DNA of 64,000 nucleotides. Origin: Nitrospira sp. Lineage in GTDB: Bacteria > Nitrospirota > Nitrospiria > Nitrospirales > Nitrospiraceae. The translations under genes and the position numbers were made by a program. The stretch lies in assembly GCA_020846195.1 (NCBI GenBank), contig JADLEJ010000004.1, positions 124,001 through 188,000 of the forward strand. The letters are read 5' to 3'. The notes below the pieces were generated by a model that saw nothing but the letters and a program-made list of their open reading frames with translations, made no database searches and was not told the origin of the DNA. Each line of letters opens with the position of its first letter. Position 1 is the first letter of the stretch. Of this stretch, positions 53,171 to 64,000 are shown piece after piece.

Positions 53171-55000
53171 TTAGACGCTTTCGACAAAGCTGCGCAGCTT
53201 CTTGCTCCGGCTCGGATGCCGCAACTTGCGCAAAGCTTTGGCCTCGATCTGCCGGATGCGCTCGCGCGTGACTTCAAAATCCTGCCCGACTTCTTCCAAA
53301 GTATGATCGGTGGCCTCGCCGATCCCGAACCGTTTCCGCAAGACTTTTTCTTCGCGCGGCGTCAAGGTCTCCAGCGCGCTGTTGATCTGCCGCTGCAAAT
53401 CGTACCGGATCGCGGCTTCCAGCGGAGAGACCGCTTTTTTATCCTCGATGAAATCGCCCAAATGGCTGTCTTCTTCTTCGCCGATCGGTGTCTCCAGCGA
53501 AATCGGCTCGCGCGCGATCTTCAGAATCTTCCGGACTTTGTCGAGCGGCAAATCCATCCGCTCGGCGATTTCTTCCGGCAACGGCTCCCGGCCCAACTTC
53601 TGCACGAGATGCCGCGATGTCCGAATCAGTTTATTGATCGTTTCGATCATGTGCACCGGAATGCGGATCGTGCGCGCCTGGTCCGCAATGGCACGCGTGA
53701 TCGCCTGCCTGATCCACCAGGTGGCATAGGTGCTGAATTTATAGCCGCGCTGATACTCGAACTTATCCACGGCCTTCATCAACCCGATATTGCCTTCCTG
53801 AATCAGATCCAGGAACTGCAAGCCGCGATTCGTATACTTCTTGGCGATGCTCACCACGAGGCGCAAGTTCGCTTCGACCAGTTCCGCTTTTCCGCGCTTG
53901 ACCTTGTCCTCGGCGACATCGAGATGCTTCACGGCATCTTTGATTTCATCCGCCGGCACCAAGGCTTCTTCCGTTTCCAGCTGCTTAATCCGCGCCTTCG
54001 CCGCCTGATAGATTTTCTTAATGTCCGACAGCGTCTCCTCGGAGACTCCGGCTTTCCGCCTGACCGCCAGGAAGTCCGGCCTGGTCCGGCACATTTTCCG
54101 CAACTGCTCGGCGCCGGCTTCACCGCCGATGCCGATGCGCCGCTGGCAACTGGCGACTTCCCGCTCGGACATGCGGAACTGCACGGCTAAATCGCGCACC
54201 CGCTGCACCATGCGATCCTTCAAGACCCCGTGCAGATTCACCGATTCGATCTTGTCCACGACTTGCTGGCGGGCCGGATCGAACTGTTTCTTGTATTGCT
54301 TTTGCTTGGCCGGATCGCTGCCGACGGATTTGCCTTTCTCGACCAGCGCCTTCAGCGACAGCGACACTTTTCGAACCGTGTTCAACGCCTCCAGCGTTTT
54401 CACGCGCAGTTCTTCATAATCCCGCTCGACCGGCTGCGCATCCTCTTCAAGCTCTTCCTCCGTCTCCTTCACCGGCACGATCTCGCGCACATCGATTTTG
54501 CCGTCCTTCAATTGATCGCGCAGGGCCAGCACAAACTCGATGGTCATCGGCAAGCCATAGATGACCGACGCCACTTCCTTCTTCCCCTCTTCGATCCGCT
54601 TGGCGATCTCGATTTCCCCTTCGCGGCTGAGCAGCGCCACGCTGCCCATTTCCTTCAAATACAGGCGCACCGGGTCGTCCGTGCGGCTGAGGGCGCCGGG
54701 TGTCAGGTCGATCGGCTTCTCGTTTTCTTCTTCGGACTCCGACTCGGTCTCGGCCTCGGAGTCGTCCGCATCGTCGCTGGCCTCGCCCCGCTCCGCGCGC
54801 TTCTTGGGCTGCTCGCCGTCCGGCGCATCCACAATCTCAATGTCCAATTCGCCGAACATCGTCATGATGCTGCCGAACTGGTCGGAGGAGACCACCTCCG
54901 CCGGCAAGGTATTGTTCAACTCATCGTAGGTCAGGAAGCCTTTTTCCTTCCCGATCGTAATGAGCTTCTTCACCTCGCCGAGCAACTCTTGCTTCGCCAT
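53171..55000 (-). CDS. rpoD: RNA polymerase primary sigma factor RpoD
   Basis: 609-residue house-keeping sigma factor. Region 1.1 is at the N-terminus, an acidic segment (residues ~70-95) and a non-conserved region follow, then region 2 ([20 protein letters not shown] and [17 protein letters not shown]), region 3 and region 4 with the -35-binding helix (TREEKVLR... [18 protein letters not shown]). The ATG at 55000 follows AAGGAGTAGTT and comes two bases after the dnaG stop, as part of a dnaG-rpoD unit. The same ribosome site precedes rng. Confidence 0.97.
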   Translation of the reverse strand: MAKQELLGEVKKLITIGKEKGFLTYDELNNTLPAEVVSSDQFGSIMTMFGELDIEIVDAPDGEQPKKRAERGEASDDADDSEAETESESEEENEKPIDLTPGALSRTDDPVRLYLKEMGSVALLSREGEIEIAKRIEEGKKEVASVIYGLPMTIEFVLALRDQLKDGKIDVREIVPVKETEEELEEDAQPVERDYEELRVKTLEALNTVRKVSLSLKALVEKGKSVGSDPAKQKQYKKQFDPARQQVVDKIESVNLHGVLKDRMVQRVRDLAVQFRMSEREVASCQRRIGIGGEAGAEQLRKMCRTRPDFLAVRRKAGVSEETLSDIKKIYQAAKARIKQLETEEALVPADEIKDAVKHLDVAEDKVKRGKAELVEANLRLVVSIAKKYTNRGLQFLDLIQEGNIGLMKAVDKFEYQRGYKFSTYATWWIRQAITRAIADQARTIRIPVHMIETINKLIRTSRHLVQKLGREPLPEEIAERMDLPLDKVRKILKIAREPISLETPIGEEEDSHLGDFIEDKKAVSPLEAAIRYDLQRQINSALETLTPREEKVLRKRFGIGEATDHTLEEVGQDFEVTRERIRQIEAKALRKLRHPSRSKKLRSFVESV

Positions 55001-55002
55001 AA

Positions 55003-56832
55003 CTACTCCTTCACCAATGAGACTGTGCCGGCGACTGGCGTGCCGGCTTTCCGCATTTGCAATTCGTTCACTTGCAGATTGATGGCCTGCACGTCTTCCC
55101 AACGGCCTTCACGTTCCGCCCCCTTGAGGCGTGCAATCAGCTCCCGCATGGCCGCCTCGAACCGCTTTCGGTCCAACTGATCGAGACAGCCTTTGATATG
55201 TTCCGAGAGGTCGTCGAAATGGGCGTCCCGCAGCGAAAACTCGGTGGCCAGCGGCCCGCACTCTGGATCCTCCAGCGCCGCGTCGAGGAACGCGCGCAGC
55301 TCAATGCGCCCATCCGGCCCCACATGCGCCAGCGCGCAGGCGACTAGTTTCTGACAGACCGGGATTGAAAACAGCTCCGGCTTCAACCGGCGGATGTCCG
55401 CCGGGGACAGTTTCCCCTGCAGCAGCAAAAAGGCGAGGTCCCGCTCTTCCGGCACGCCCTTGAACACCGGCACCGGTTTCGGCGGAGCCGGTGAGGCCGG
55501 TTGCCCCGGCGGCTTCCGCTGCTCGGCCATCAAGGCCGGGTACCGTTCGATCAATCGCTGCTGATTGATGCCCAGCCGCTCCGCGACCACGCGCAGCCGT
55601 TCTTCCCGCTCGATTGGATGCTCGCTCTTTTGAAGAATCCGCAAAATCTCATCGACGCTCCGAATCCGGCTTTCCAGCGATCCGGCTTCGGCCTCGGTCA
55701 CGCTGTGTTCCAACGCATAATCCAGCAAACTCGGAGCCGCCGCCTCAAGCCGCGCAAACGCCTCCGCTCCGGCTTTCCGCACATAGGTGTCGGGATCGTC
55801 TCCGTCCGGCAGCGTGACCACTTTGACCCCAAGACCGCTGTTCACAAACAAGTCCAGCCCACGCAGCGCCGCCCGCACGCCTGCGGCATCCGGATCGAAT
55901 AGGAGCACCACGTTTGCCACGAACCTCCGGAGCGCCTGAATATGCTCCACCGTCAATGCCGTCCCCAGCGTCGCCACCGTATGTGTGATCCCGGCCTGGT
56001 GCAACGCAATCGCGTCGAAGTAGCCTTCCACCACGATCACGGTCTTCGTGCGGGCCATCGCTTCGCGGGCCTGATCGAAGGCAAACAAGGTCTGGCCTTT
56101 TTTGAATAACGACGTCTCCGGGGAGTTCAAATATTTGGGCGTGCCGTCGCCGAGCGTCCGGCCGCCGAATCCCACCACGCGCTTGCGCAAATCGACGATA
56201 GGAAACATGACGCGGGCCCGGAAGCGATCATAGAAACCAGTCGCTCCGTTCCCTGCCTGTTCACGCGCAATCGTCAATCCGGCCGCCGCTAAATCGCCGG
56301 ATGTAAACCCCTGGTGCGTCAGCGCCTTAATCAAGCCTTCCCATTCCCCCAAGGCCACGCCGATCGCAAATCGCGTAATCGTGGCGGGTTCAATTCCCCG
56401 CTCCGCGAGATAACTCCGAGCCGACTCGCCCGCTCTCGCGTCCTGCAAGTTTTTGTGAAACCATGCGGAGGCGGCCTGATTCACTTGTTCGATGCGTCCG
56501 GACTGGGCCGCCTGCGGATTGAATCCAGCCGACTCCTGCACCTCGACCCCCACTTTTCGGCCCAGCTCGCGCACGACTTCAGGGAAACTGCCCCCGGTGA
56601 TCCTCGTCAAAAATGAAAACACATTGCCGCCAGCCCCACAGCCGAAGCAATGAAAAATCTGCCGCGACGGGCTCACGGTAAACGACGGGCTTTTCTCTTG
56701 ATGGAATGGGCACAATCCCTTCAGGTTCTGCCCAGCCCTGGTGAGCGAGACATGGTGGCCGACGATATCCGCGATATCGACCCGGTCACGAATCTGGTTG
56801 ATGATGTCGTCAGAAATCAGGCCTCGGCCCAC
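55003..56832 (-). CDS. dnaG: DNA primase DnaG
   Basis: 609-residue primase that makes RNA primers for DNA replication. CHC2 zinc site: Cys41, His44, Cys62 and Cys65 in the [12 protein letters not shown] and HCFGCGAGG blocks. The Toprim catalytic core has [17 protein letters not shown] and LLFDPDAAG. The C-terminal part (~430-609) would bind the DnaB helicase. It is followed directly by rpoD, leaving the rpsU usually found upstream in other bacteria out of this window. Confidence 0.96.
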   Translation of the reverse strand: MGRGLISDDIINQIRDRVDIADIVGHHVSLTRAGQNLKGLCPFHQEKSPSFTVSPSRQIFHCFGCGAGGNVFSFLTRITGGSFPEVVRELGRKVGVEVQESAGFNPQAAQSGRIEQVNQAASAWFHKNLQDARAGESARSYLAERGIEPATITRFAIGVALGEWEGLIKALTHQGFTSGDLAAAGLTIAREQAGNGATGFYDRFRARVMFPIVDLRKRVVGFGGRTLGDGTPKYLNSPETSLFKKGQTLFAFDQAREAMARTKTVIVVEGYFDAIALHQAGITHTVATLGTALTVEHIQALRRFVANVVLLFDPDAAGVRAALRGLDLFVNSGLGVKVVTLPDGDDPDTYVRKAGAEAFARLEAAAPSLLDYALEHSVTEAEAGSLESRIRSVDEILRILQKSEHPIEREERLRVVAERLGINQQRLIERYPALMAEQRKPPGQPASPAPPKPVPVFKGVPEERDLAFLLLQGKLSPADIRRLKPELFSIPVCQKLVACALAHVGPDGRIELRAFLDAALEDPECGPLATEFSLRDAHFDDLSEHIKGCLDQLDRKRFEAAMRELIARLKGAEREGRWEDVQAINLQVNELQMRKAGTPVAGTVSLVKE

Positions 56833-56955
56833 GAGAGTCCTGGCTCCTTTGCACCCGTCATGATCGGCCGACGGACTAGCCTGTAAATGATCGGAAAATT
56901 TGACTGGTCAGGGTATCAGACGGCCTGAAACCCTGTCAATTACGCGCGCGCCTGA

Positions 56956-57300
56956 TTAGCCTGGCGGCCAGCCGAGAGGACGACCGCCAAGCACATGGAA
57001 ATGCAGATGAAAAACCGATTGCCCACCATCGCGGCCCGTATTGGCCACAATGCGATACCCTGGCTCGGCTAGCCCCTTGTCGGCGGCGACCTTTCGGCAA
57101 GTCAGCAGCAAGCGGCCGAGCAAGGCTTGATCCGCCTCGCCGAGATCCTGCACCGCCACGACATGCCGCTTGGGAATGACCAAGGTATGAACCGGCGCCT
57201 GAGGAGTGATGTCATCGAATGCCAGGGTATGTTCATCCTGATACACCACCTTCGCGGGAATAGTGCCTTCGACAATGCGGCAAAAAATGCAGGTGCTCAC
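56956..57300 (-). CDS. HIT-family nucleotide-binding protein
   Basis: 114-residue protein of the HINT branch that hydrolyses nucleoside phosphoramidates. Contains Cys residues CIFCRI at the N-terminus, and the HIT signature FHLHFHVLGGRP near the C-terminus. The GTG at 57300 has GGAGG five bases before it and gives family length; the longer frame overlaps hisIE. It is last in the hisH-hisIE unit. Confidence 0.93.
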   Translation of the reverse strand: MSTCIFCRIVEGTIPAKVVYQDEHTLAFDDITPQAPVHTLVIPKRHVVAVQDLGEADQALLGRLLLTCRKVAADKGLAEPGYRIVANTGRDGGQSVFHLHFHVLGGRPLGWPPG

Positions 57301-57313
57301 ATGCCCTCCCTGG

Positions 57314-57985
57314 CTATTTTTCAGGCCTGAGGCCGGACTTTCCGAAGCGCGTCGCCAATTCCTGATAGATCGTGGACAGCGGGATATCGTGATAGCCCAA
57401 GACCATGAGCGTATGAAAAAACAAATCGGCGATCTCGTAGACGATTTCTTCTTTCTTCCCGCCCTTCGAGGCCAGCAGCACTTCGCCGGCTTCTTCGGCC
57501 ACTTTCTTGAGAATCTTGTCGTGACCGCCTTCGAACAGCTTCGTCGTATACGAGCCCGGTTGAGGGTTGGCGCGTCGCGTCGCGATTGTCCGAAGCACGG
57601 CATCGAGAATGCCGCCCGCGGCCTCATTGGTTTTACCGAAGCCCACGGCGCCCGACTCCTCCATGGGCGTAAAGAAACAGGCTCGCTCGCCCGTATGGCA
57701 GGTCGGTCCAACCGGTTGCGCCTTCACGAGTATCGTATCGCGATCGCAATCCACAAAGAGCGTCTTCACATGGAGCTTGTGCCCAGAGGTCTCGCCCTTC
57801 TCCCAGAGCTGTTGGCGCGACCGGCTCCAGAAATGAACGGTTTTGGCGGCCACGGTCCGATTCAAGGCCTCTTGGTTCATGTACCCGACCATCAAGACCG
57901 TTCCATCCAGCCAATCCTGCACCACGGCGGGAATCAGCCCCTGCGCATCGAACTTCACCGACTGTGTACCCTCGCGTTGTTCCAT
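57314..57985 (-). CDS. hisIE: Bifunctional HisIE (PRA-CH / PRA-PH)
   Basis: 223-residue enzyme for steps 2 and 3 of histidine synthesis. The N-terminal HisI part has DCDRDTILVKAQPVG and TCHTGERACFF with metal-binding Cys/His; the C-terminal HisE part has the EEAGEVLLASKGGKKEEIVYEIADLFFH MazG-like helices. The ATG at 57985 follows the hisF stop by four bases; the longer frame upstream overlaps hisF. Confidence 0.96.
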   Translation of the reverse strand: MEQREGTQSVKFDAQGLIPAVVQDWLDGTVLMVGYMNQEALNRTVAAKTVHFWSRSRQQLWEKGETSGHKLHVKTLFVDCDRDTILVKAQPVGPTCHTGERACFFTPMEESGAVGFGKTNEAAGGILDAVLRTIATRRANPQPGSYTTKLFEGGHDKILKKVAEEAGEVLLASKGGKKEEIVYEIADLFFHTLMVLGYHDIPLSTIYQELATRFGKSGLRPEK

Positions 57986-57989
57986 TGCT

Positions 57990-58772
57990 TCACGCCACCG
58001 GTGCCGATTGCTCCAGCCGGACCGGCACGCCTTTCTCTCGCAAATAGGCTTTGGCTTGCGGAATCGTATAGGTCCGGAAATGAAAAATCGAGGCCGCGAG
58101 CACGGCATCGGCTTTCCCCTTTGTAAACCCGTCATAGAGATGATCGAGCGTTCCCACTCCGCCTGACGCGATCACGGGAATCGAGACGGCCCCGGAGACC
58201 GCCGCCGTCAGCCCCAGATCGTAGCCGCTTTGCTGGCCGTCTTGATCCATGCTCGTGAGCAAGATTTCGCCCGCTCCGTAGGTTTCCATCCGCTTCGCCC
58301 ACTCCACGGCATCCAGCCCGGTGGATTTCCGGCCGCCATGCGTAAAGACTTCCCACTGGCCAGACGCGGCGCTTCGTTTCGCATCGATGGCGACGACAAT
58401 GCACTGGGTGCCAAACTTCTGCGCCGCTTCCCGCACGAACTCCGGACGTTGCACCGCCGCCGTATTAATGCTCACCTTGTCGGCGCCGGCATTGAGCAAC
58501 GCGCGAATATCGTCGAGGGTCCGCACCCCACCACCGACCGTCACCGGCATGAAGACACGCGCCGCCGTGTGCTCCACCACATCGATGATCGTCTTCCGGT
58601 TTTCGTGGGAGGCCGTGATATCGAGAAAACAGAGCTCGTCCGCCCCCTCGCGGTCATAGACCGCCGCCACTTCCACCGGATCGCCCGCATCGCGGAGATT
58701 CACGAAACTGACGCCCTTCACCACCCGGCCGTCTTTCACATCGAGACAAGGGATGATGCGTTTCGTCAGCAT
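57990..58772 (-). CDS. hisF: Imidazole glycerol phosphate synthase, cyclase subunit
   Basis: 260-residue TIM barrel that forms imidazole glycerol phosphate with HisH. Active Asp residues are in [16 protein letters not shown] near the start and [14 protein letters not shown] near residue 178. It overlaps hisA by seven bases. Confidence 0.97.
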   Translation of the reverse strand: MLTKRIIPCLDVKDGRVVKGVSFVNLRDAGDPVEVAAVYDREGADELCFLDITASHENRKTIIDVVEHTAARVFMPVTVGGGVRTLDDIRALLNAGADKVSINTAAVQRPEFVREAAQKFGTQCIVVAIDAKRSAASGQWEVFTHGGRKSTGLDAVEWAKRMETYGAGEILLTSMDQDGQQSGYDLGLTAAVSGAVSIPVIASGGVGTLDHLYDGFTKGKADAVLAASIFHFRTYTIPQAKAYLREKGVPVRLEQSAPVA

Positions 58773-59494
58773 CGCGCCTCTAGCGCCGCCACCGCTGCGG
58801 CATAATCCAGCTTTCCATCGTATAGCGCCTTCCCAACAATCGCGCCTTCGATACGAGAACCGAGTGCATGCACTGCTTGCAGATCCTCCACTCGCGTGAT
58901 GCCGCCCGAGGCAATAACGGGGAACGCGGAATTTTCGACGACCTCGCGCAACGCGGGAATATTAGGTCCGCTCAACATGCCGTCGCGCGCAATGTCGGTA
59001 TAAATCACCGCGCTGATCGCCAATCCTGCAAGCTCTCTGAGAAGATCGATGGCTTTCGTCTCCGATACCGCCGTCCAGCCCTTCACCGCCACCTTGCCGT
59101 CGCGCGCATCGAGCCCGAGCAAAATACGCTGGGGAAACTCCTGGCAGGCCTGCTCCAGAAACGCCCGATCCGTGAGCGCGGCTGTCCCAAGCACCACGCG
59201 CGAGACCCCGGCGTTCAGATACCGCCGCACCGTGTCGATCGTGCGAATACCACCGCCGACCTGCACCTTCACACTCACCGTCTTCATCACTGCTTCGATC
59301 TGCGGTAAATTCCTGGGCACCCCATCGACCGCTCCGTTCAAATCGACGACATGAATGAGACCGGCTCCGCCTTGCTGCCACTTGCGAGCCACCGCCGGCA
59401 CATCTTCCGAATACACCGTCTCCGCGGCCATATCGCCCTGGCGCAGCCGCACACAACGCCCGTCTTTCAAATCGATGGCTGGAATCACACGCAC
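58766..59494 (-). CDS. hisA: Phosphoribosylformimino-5-aminoimidazole isomerase
   Basis: 242-residue TIM barrel for the fourth step of the pathway. The N-terminal [20 protein letters not shown] and later [15 protein letters not shown] motifs hold the two catalytic Asp residues. Starts at a GTG (59494) and overlaps hisF by seven bases. Confidence 0.97.
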   Translation of the reverse strand: MRVIPAIDLKDGRCVRLRQGDMAAETVYSEDVPAVARKWQQGGAGLIHVVDLNGAVDGVPRNLPQIEAVMKTVSVKVQVGGGIRTIDTVRRYLNAGVSRVVLGTAALTDRAFLEQACQEFPQRILLGLDARDGKVAVKGWTAVSETKAIDLLRELAGLAISAVIYTDIARDGMLSGPNIPALREVVENSAFPVIASGGITRVEDLQAVHALGSRIEGAIVGKALYDGKLDYAAAVAALEARC

Positions 59495-59495
59495 G

Positions 59496-60236
59496 TTACT
59501 TCTCGCTCCCTGTTCCGAATGGAAATTCTTTCAACACTTCATCCACCCCATACTGCGCCAGTTCATCCGCGGTCACAAAAGCCCAGCGATGAATGAAACC
59601 CATGAAGTCTTCGATCATCGGCCGCTGCCGTTCATAGTAGTTGCCCACCCACAGCACCTGCCCATCCGCGGCCACGACTTTGATCTCAAACCCGACGGAG
59701 GCCGGCGGGTTCGCCCCAAGCCGGCTGCCGACTCGCTCCTGATACACCAGCACCTGCCCGATCAGCGCCGCATCCTGCTTCAGTTTCTTCGCCACCACCG
59801 CCGCCGTCATGTCCGGCGTGGTCTTCGACGAATCGCCGCCAGACATGGCCGCGGCTTTCCCCGCATCGCTAGGCGACGACACCGCCACACCAGCCCGATT
59901 CCGCAATCGAGTCCAGAACAGTTGCGTGACCTTCTCTGCCGCAGCGCCCGGCACCATCACCGTCTGCCCTGGCGGCGGCTCCACATTCGACGGCACCCCG
60001 ACCGAAATATCGGATCGACGAACGCTTTGCGGCGTCGACAGGAACGGATCTCCCTGATCGCGCAGCTGCGGGGTCGCGATCGTCGTAAACGGGACTAACG
60101 CCATCGTCTTGATCTGATAGCGCGGCAACTCATTCGACGCTTTCGTCGTCACCTTCGACCCACTACATCCGGCCACAGCCAACAGGCTGCCGGCAAGACA
60201 CGCCAGGCCGATTCTTGAAACAGGCAACAGAGCCAC
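59496..60236 (-). CDS. Lipoprotein inserted in the his operon
   Basis: 246-residue lipoprotein with lipobox VAGC. The mature part reads QIKTMALVPF, then a TPQSVRRSD segment, and a later LIGQVLVYQERVGSRLGANPPASVGFEIKV block; this resembles the curli-related CsgG/GNA1162-like 'lipoprotein with ALVPF start' in outline, but I do not assign it. It lies between hisH and hisA with gaps of two and one bases, so it is translated with the his genes. The GTG at 60236 is used because it follows the hisH stop; longer frames enter hisH. Confidence 0.8.
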   Translation of the reverse strand: MALLPVSRIGLACLAGSLLAVAGCSGSKVTTKASNELPRYQIKTMALVPFTTIATPQLRDQGDPFLSTPQSVRRSDISVGVPSNVEPPPGQTVMVPGAAAEKVTQLFWTRLRNRAGVAVSSPSDAGKAAAMSGGDSSKTTPDMTAAVVAKKLKQDAALIGQVLVYQERVGSRLGANPPASVGFEIKVVAADGQVLWVGNYYERQRPMIEDFMGFIHRWAFVTADELAQYGVDEVLKEFPFGTGSEK

Positions 60237-60238
60237 GC

Positions 60239-60847
60239 TTACGCCCAGCCTCCGAAGTTCTTGATCAGTTGCAGGCCTGCAGACTGGCTCTTCTCCGGAT
60301 GAAACTGGCAGGCCACGACATTGTCTTTCCAAATGCTCGACACAAAGGGAATCCCATAGGTCGTCGTCGTGGCGGCAATCTGCTTCTCGACCGGATCGAC
60401 GAAATACGAATGAACAAAATACCAGTTCGCATTGTTCGGGATACCGGCAAACAGCGGGCAAGCGCGCTGTACAGCCGCCTGATTCCACCCCATGTGAGGC
60501 ACTTTCAATGCAGGATCGGCGGTAAACCGCCGCACCTTGCCGGGAATGAGGTCCAGCCCCTTATGCATGCCGAATTCTTCACTTTCCGTGAACAGCAATT
60601 GGAGCCCCAGACAAATCCCCAGAAACGGCTTTCCCGATTGAACCGCCATCCGAACAGAATCAACCAACCCATACTGCTCGAGATTCGCCATACAATCGCC
60701 GAATGCCCCGACGCCGGGCAGCACGACATGGCTGGCATTCTTGATCGCCGCCGCCTCGCGCGTCACCACGGCTCGATGGCCGACGGCCTCAAACGCCTTA
60801 TGAACACTGCGCAAATTGCCCATGCCGTAATCGATGATGGCGATCAT
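60239..60847 (-). CDS. hisH: Imidazole glycerol phosphate synthase, amidotransferase subunit
   Basis: 202-residue class I glutamine amidotransferase that supplies ammonia to HisF. The nucleophile Cys is in FLGICLGLQLLF, with the His and Glu in CQFHPEKSQSAG. ATG at 60847. First gene of the hisH-lipoprotein-hisA-hisF-hisIE-HIT unit. Confidence 0.97.
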   Translation of the reverse strand: MIAIIDYGMGNLRSVHKAFEAVGHRAVVTREAAAIKNASHVVLPGVGAFGDCMANLEQYGLVDSVRMAVQSGKPFLGICLGLQLLFTESEEFGMHKGLDLIPGKVRRFTADPALKVPHMGWNQAAVQRACPLFAGIPNNANWYFVHSYFVDPVEKQIAATTTTYGIPFVSSIWKDNVVACQFHPEKSQSAGLQLIKNFGGWA

Positions 60848-60926
60848 AGAAATCCAATCTGTGCAAAGGCAAAGAAGAGTAACAATACCGCAACCGGCGC
60901 CCGTCCTGCCACTGCTCTTCTTGGAA

Positions 60927-60966
60927 ATAAAAAAGGGGGCAGGCTCTACGCAGCCTGCCCCCTTGT
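60927..60966 (-). terminator. Intrinsic terminator after hisB
   Basis: Minus-strand AAGGGGGCAGGCT pairs with AGCCTGCCCCCTT and is followed by TTTTATTT. It ends the murA-hisG-hisD-hisB unit and separates it from hisH. Confidence 0.92.
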
Positions 60967-60993
60967 GTCTTTCGAATCGCGTTTCGGCGAAGC

Positions 60994-61602
60994 CTACAGC
61001 ATCCCCTTGGTCGAGAGAACTTTGCCGGCCAGCCGTTCTTCCGGCAGGGTGGCTTGATCGAGCGCTTTGGCCAGGCCTTTGAAAATGGCTTCCATAATGT
61101 GGTGCGGATTGCGGCCGTACATGAGATTTACGTGCAGGTTCAATCCGCCGTGGGTCACGAAAGCCTGGAAGAAATCTTCGAACAAGCCTAAGTCGAAGGC
61201 TTTGATCTTCCGATCCGGCAAGGCCACGTTGTAAACGAGATAGGGTCGGCCGCTCAGATCCACCGTGATCTGGGCCAGCGTTTCGTCGAGCGGCGCCGAG
61301 GCGAATCCAAATCGCTTGATCCCCGCCTTCTCGCCCAGCGCGCGATGGAATGCCTGCCCCATGACAATCCCGACATCTTCAACCGTGTGGTGCTCATCGA
61401 TATCGATGTCGCCCTTGGCTTTGACGGTCAGGTCGAAAAACCCATGTTTCGCCAGCAGCTCCAACATGTGATCGAAAAACCGAATGCCGGTGTCGATCTT
61501 GCCCTGCCCGCTGCCATCCAGCGCCCATTCGACGGCGATATCCGTTTCCTTCGTCGCGCGATGAATGCTGGCTTGCCTGGGCGCCGATCCCTGGGCCTTC
61601 AT
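60994..61602 (-). CDS. hisB: Imidazoleglycerol-phosphate dehydratase
   Basis: 202-residue monofunctional dehydratase. Manganese-binding motifs are [16 protein letters not shown] and the second H-H-E set [17 protein letters not shown]. No phosphatase domain is fused. ATG overlaps hisD by four bases; a terminator follows. Confidence 0.97.
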   Translation of the reverse strand: MKAQGSAPRQASIHRATKETDIAVEWALDGSGQGKIDTGIRFFDHMLELLAKHGFFDLTVKAKGDIDIDEHHTVEDVGIVMGQAFHRALGEKAGIKRFGFASAPLDETLAQITVDLSGRPYLVYNVALPDRKIKAFDLGLFEDFFQAFVTHGGLNLHVNLMYGRNPHHIMEAIFKGLAKALDQATLPEERLAGKVLSTKGML

Positions 61603-62882
61603 GAGAACCTGCTTTCAGCCGACTTCGCATGGGCATCGAACCCTTCGATGTGGGCGAGACGCACGAGATGATCTTTCACCTTCCTCAGCTCCTCTTTCGT
61701 GTAGTGCACGATGTTGCTGGTCTTCACATAGTCATTGACGGACAAGGCGGAGAAAAACCGCGCGGACCCGCCGGTCGGCAACACGTGATTCGGCCCGGCA
61801 ATATAGTCCGCCACGGAGGGCGGCGTATGCCGTCCCAGGAATAACGCCCCCGCATGACGTATTTTTTCCAGATAGTCGAACGGATTGTCCACCGACAGCG
61901 TCAGATGCTCGGCGGCAATTTCATTCGCCAGCGCGATGGCTTCTTCCATCGTCGTGACGACAAACGCCACCGCATGACCCGCTATCGACTTCGACGCAAT
62001 CTTCTCCCGCTGCAACCCTTTCAACTGACGATCGATGTGCTTCGAGACATCTTTAGCCAGCCGCTCGGACGTAGTGACGAGAAACACTTGCGCCGCTTCA
62101 TCGTGCTCGGCTTCGCAAAGCAGATCCGCCGCGATATGGTCAGCCTGCGCGTCGCCATCGGCAACGACCAGCAACTCGCTCGGCCCGGCAATCATGTCGA
62201 TACCGACGGTCCCGTATAGCAACCGCTTGGCCGTCGCGACATAGATATTTCCCGGCCCGACAATCTTATCCACTTTCGCAATCGTCTTGGTGCCATAGGC
62301 GAGAGCCCCGACTGCTTGCACGCCGCCGACCCGGTAAATCTCGTCCACACCAGCAATGTCGGCGGCCACGAGCAAGTAGGGATTGATGGCGCCCTTCTGC
62401 GGAGGCGTCACCATCACGATGCGCTCGACACCGGCGACTTTGGCCGGAATGGCGCACATCAAGACAGACGAGGGATAGACCGCTTTACCGCCCGGCACAT
62501 AGACTCCCACCGCATCGACCGGGGTCACGACTTGTCCTAATGTCGCGGTCTCGTCCCGATACATCCAGGTCTTCGTGCGCTGGCGCTCGTGAAACGCGGT
62601 GACCCGCTGCGCGGCGAACCGCAACGCATCGCCTTCGTCTTTTCGAATATGGTGATAGGCTTCTTTGATTTCTTCCGGGGACACTCTGAGCGCGTCGGCC
62701 TTAAGCGCGACGCGGTCGAACTGTTTCGTATAGCGCAAAACGGCGCGATCGCCGCCCCGTTGCACCGCCTGAAGAATCGTCCGAACGGTTTTTTCAACCG
62801 CGCTGCTCTGGACCGCCCCTCGCGAGGCGACCTTCTTCACCGTCGCGGCAAACGCCCGATCGGCCTGCGTGAGAATTTTCAT
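61599..62882 (-). CDS. hisD: Histidinol dehydrogenase
   Basis: 427-residue zinc enzyme of the last two pathway steps. Signatures include [17 protein letters not shown] and the catalytic Glu/His region HLTLSVDNP. Full length. It overlaps hisG and hisB by four bases each. Confidence 0.97.
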   Translation of the reverse strand: MKILTQADRAFAATVKKVASRGAVQSSAVEKTVRTILQAVQRGGDRAVLRYTKQFDRVALKADALRVSPEEIKEAYHHIRKDEGDALRFAAQRVTAFHERQRTKTWMYRDETATLGQVVTPVDAVGVYVPGGKAVYPSSVLMCAIPAKVAGVERIVMVTPPQKGAINPYLLVAADIAGVDEIYRVGGVQAVGALAYGTKTIAKVDKIVGPGNIYVATAKRLLYGTVGIDMIAGPSELLVVADGDAQADHIAADLLCEAEHDEAAQVFLVTTSERLAKDVSKHIDRQLKGLQREKIASKSIAGHAVAFVVTTMEEAIALANEIAAEHLTLSVDNPFDYLEKIRHAGALFLGRHTPPSVADYIAGPNHVLPTGGSARFFSALSVNDYVKTSNIVHYTKEELRKVKDHLVRLAHIEGFDAHAKSAESRFS

Positions 62883-63583
62883 GCGCGACCCTTCGCTGAG
62901 GTGGAGGCTCGTGTCGATCCTGACTTGCCGCGTGGCATCGTGGGCGCTTTCTGAGAAGCCGCCACGGCCTTCCGCAGCCGGCGAATCATATCCATCAGCG
63001 GCGCATGTTTGAGCTTGAGACTTGCCCGGTTCGCGATGAAACGCGCGGTCGACTGGGCAATCAGGTCCACTTCGACCAGATCGTGCGCCTTGAGCGTACT
63101 GCCCGTCTCGACGAGGTCGACGATCCGGTCTGCAAGTCCAACCACCGGCGCCAATTCAATCGAGCCGTAGAGCTTGATGATCTCAACCGGGACCCCGCGC
63201 TGATTGAAAAAGCGCTCGGTGATCCTGGGGTATTTCGTCGCGACGCGGACCTTGGATGAAAACCGATCGCAGGCCACCTCAGCCCGCAGCGCGGCGACCG
63301 AGATTCTACACGCTCCAAACAGCAAATCCAATGGCTCGTAGACGTCGCTGTCCTGCTCCATCAAAACATCTTTTCCGACAATGCCGGCGTCGGCGCCGCC
63401 ATGTTCCACATAGGTCGGGACATCGCTGGGCCGCACAATCAAGAAGGTGGTATCGATCTCGGGACAGGGAAAGATCAACCGCCGACTCTCCCCCACGAGT
63501 CCGGCGGTTTTATAGCCGGCCCGGCGGAATAGCTCTAGCGTCGGTTCAATCAACTTTCCCTTGGAGAGCGCAATCGTCAGCAT
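62879..63583 (-). CDS. hisG: ATP phosphoribosyltransferase (short HisG, HisZ-dependent type)
   Basis: 234-residue first enzyme of histidine synthesis. Motifs are IALSKGKLIEPTLELF at the start and DIVETGSTL-like DLVETGSTLKAHDL for PRPP binding. It lacks the C-terminal regulatory domain of long HisG; short forms normally need a HisZ partner, which is not in this window. A basic 20-residue tail is extra. GAGG precedes the ATG. Confidence 0.94.
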   Translation of the reverse strand: MLTIALSKGKLIEPTLELFRRAGYKTAGLVGESRRLIFPCPEIDTTFLIVRPSDVPTYVEHGGADAGIVGKDVLMEQDSDVYEPLDLLFGACRISVAALRAEVACDRFSSKVRVATKYPRITERFFNQRGVPVEIIKLYGSIELAPVVGLADRIVDLVETGSTLKAHDLVEVDLIAQSTARFIANRASLKLKHAPLMDMIRRLRKAVAASQKAPTMPRGKSGSTRASTSAKGRA

Positions 63584-63591
63584 AGGTCCCT

Positions 63592-64000
<409 letters not shown>

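Overview
The window is a stretch of chromosome of roughly 58-60% GC (my estimate) that looks like a Nitrospira-type bacterium (phylum Nitrospirota). I infer this from the style of the proteins, the house-keeping gene order ilvB-ilvN-ilvC-psd-pssA-leuA-leuB-asd, a split his cluster, and a short interspersed repeat of a kind I associate with Nitrospira genomes. No rRNA or marker that would fix the genus is present. The envelope is Gram-negative: porins, TonB/ExbB/ExbD, many lipoproteins and the MreBCD-RodA-PBP2 elongasome.

Region 1-5.4 kb holds a truncated PAS histidine kinase, a DMT exporter, an O-methyltransferase, an M32 carboxypeptidase and a receiver-like protein in which the phospho-acceptor Asp appears to be Glu. 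Region 5.5-23 kb is mainly an iron and redox region: fur with a divergent Panacea/YwgA-like gene, an FbpABC-type ferric iron ABC transporter, exbB-exbD-tonB, a flavin transferase (apbE) divergent from an operon with a small zinc-finger protein, a porin, a lipoprotein, an FMN-binding (flavinylation-target) protein and a four-helix membrane protein, then a second porin, an HD-GYP protein, a di-heme cytochrome c peroxidase-like lipoprotein and two complementary bacterioferritin subunits. A promoter with an overlapping Fur-box-like sequence between apbE and the porin operon suggests iron control.

Region 23-38 kb, mostly on the minus strand, carries topA, dprA, RNase G/E, rodA, mrdA, mreD, mreC, mreB, an RDD protein, a PpiD-like chaperone without its PPIase domain (plus strand), queA, a SpoIID-like protein and a DUF2905 protein. 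Region 38-48.6 kb is the branched-chain amino acid unit with asd, leuB, leuA, pssA, psd, ilvC, ilvN and ilvB. A T-box riboswitch with a leucine (CUC) specifier and an intrinsic terminator lies in mid-cluster between pssA and leuA, followed directly by a 131-bp inverted-repeat element.

Region 48.8-57 kb has rnpB (RNase P RNA) with a clear promoter, an M48 lipoprotein protease, RNase HIII, an FKBP-like lipoprotein bracketed by 14-bp inverted repeats, a zinc-ribbon coiled-coil protein, tRNA-Ile(CAU), rpoD and dnaG. Region 57-64 kb is the histidine cluster in two units: hisH-lipoprotein-hisA-hisF-hisIE-HIT, and murA(partial)-hisG-hisD-hisB ending at a strong intrinsic terminator.
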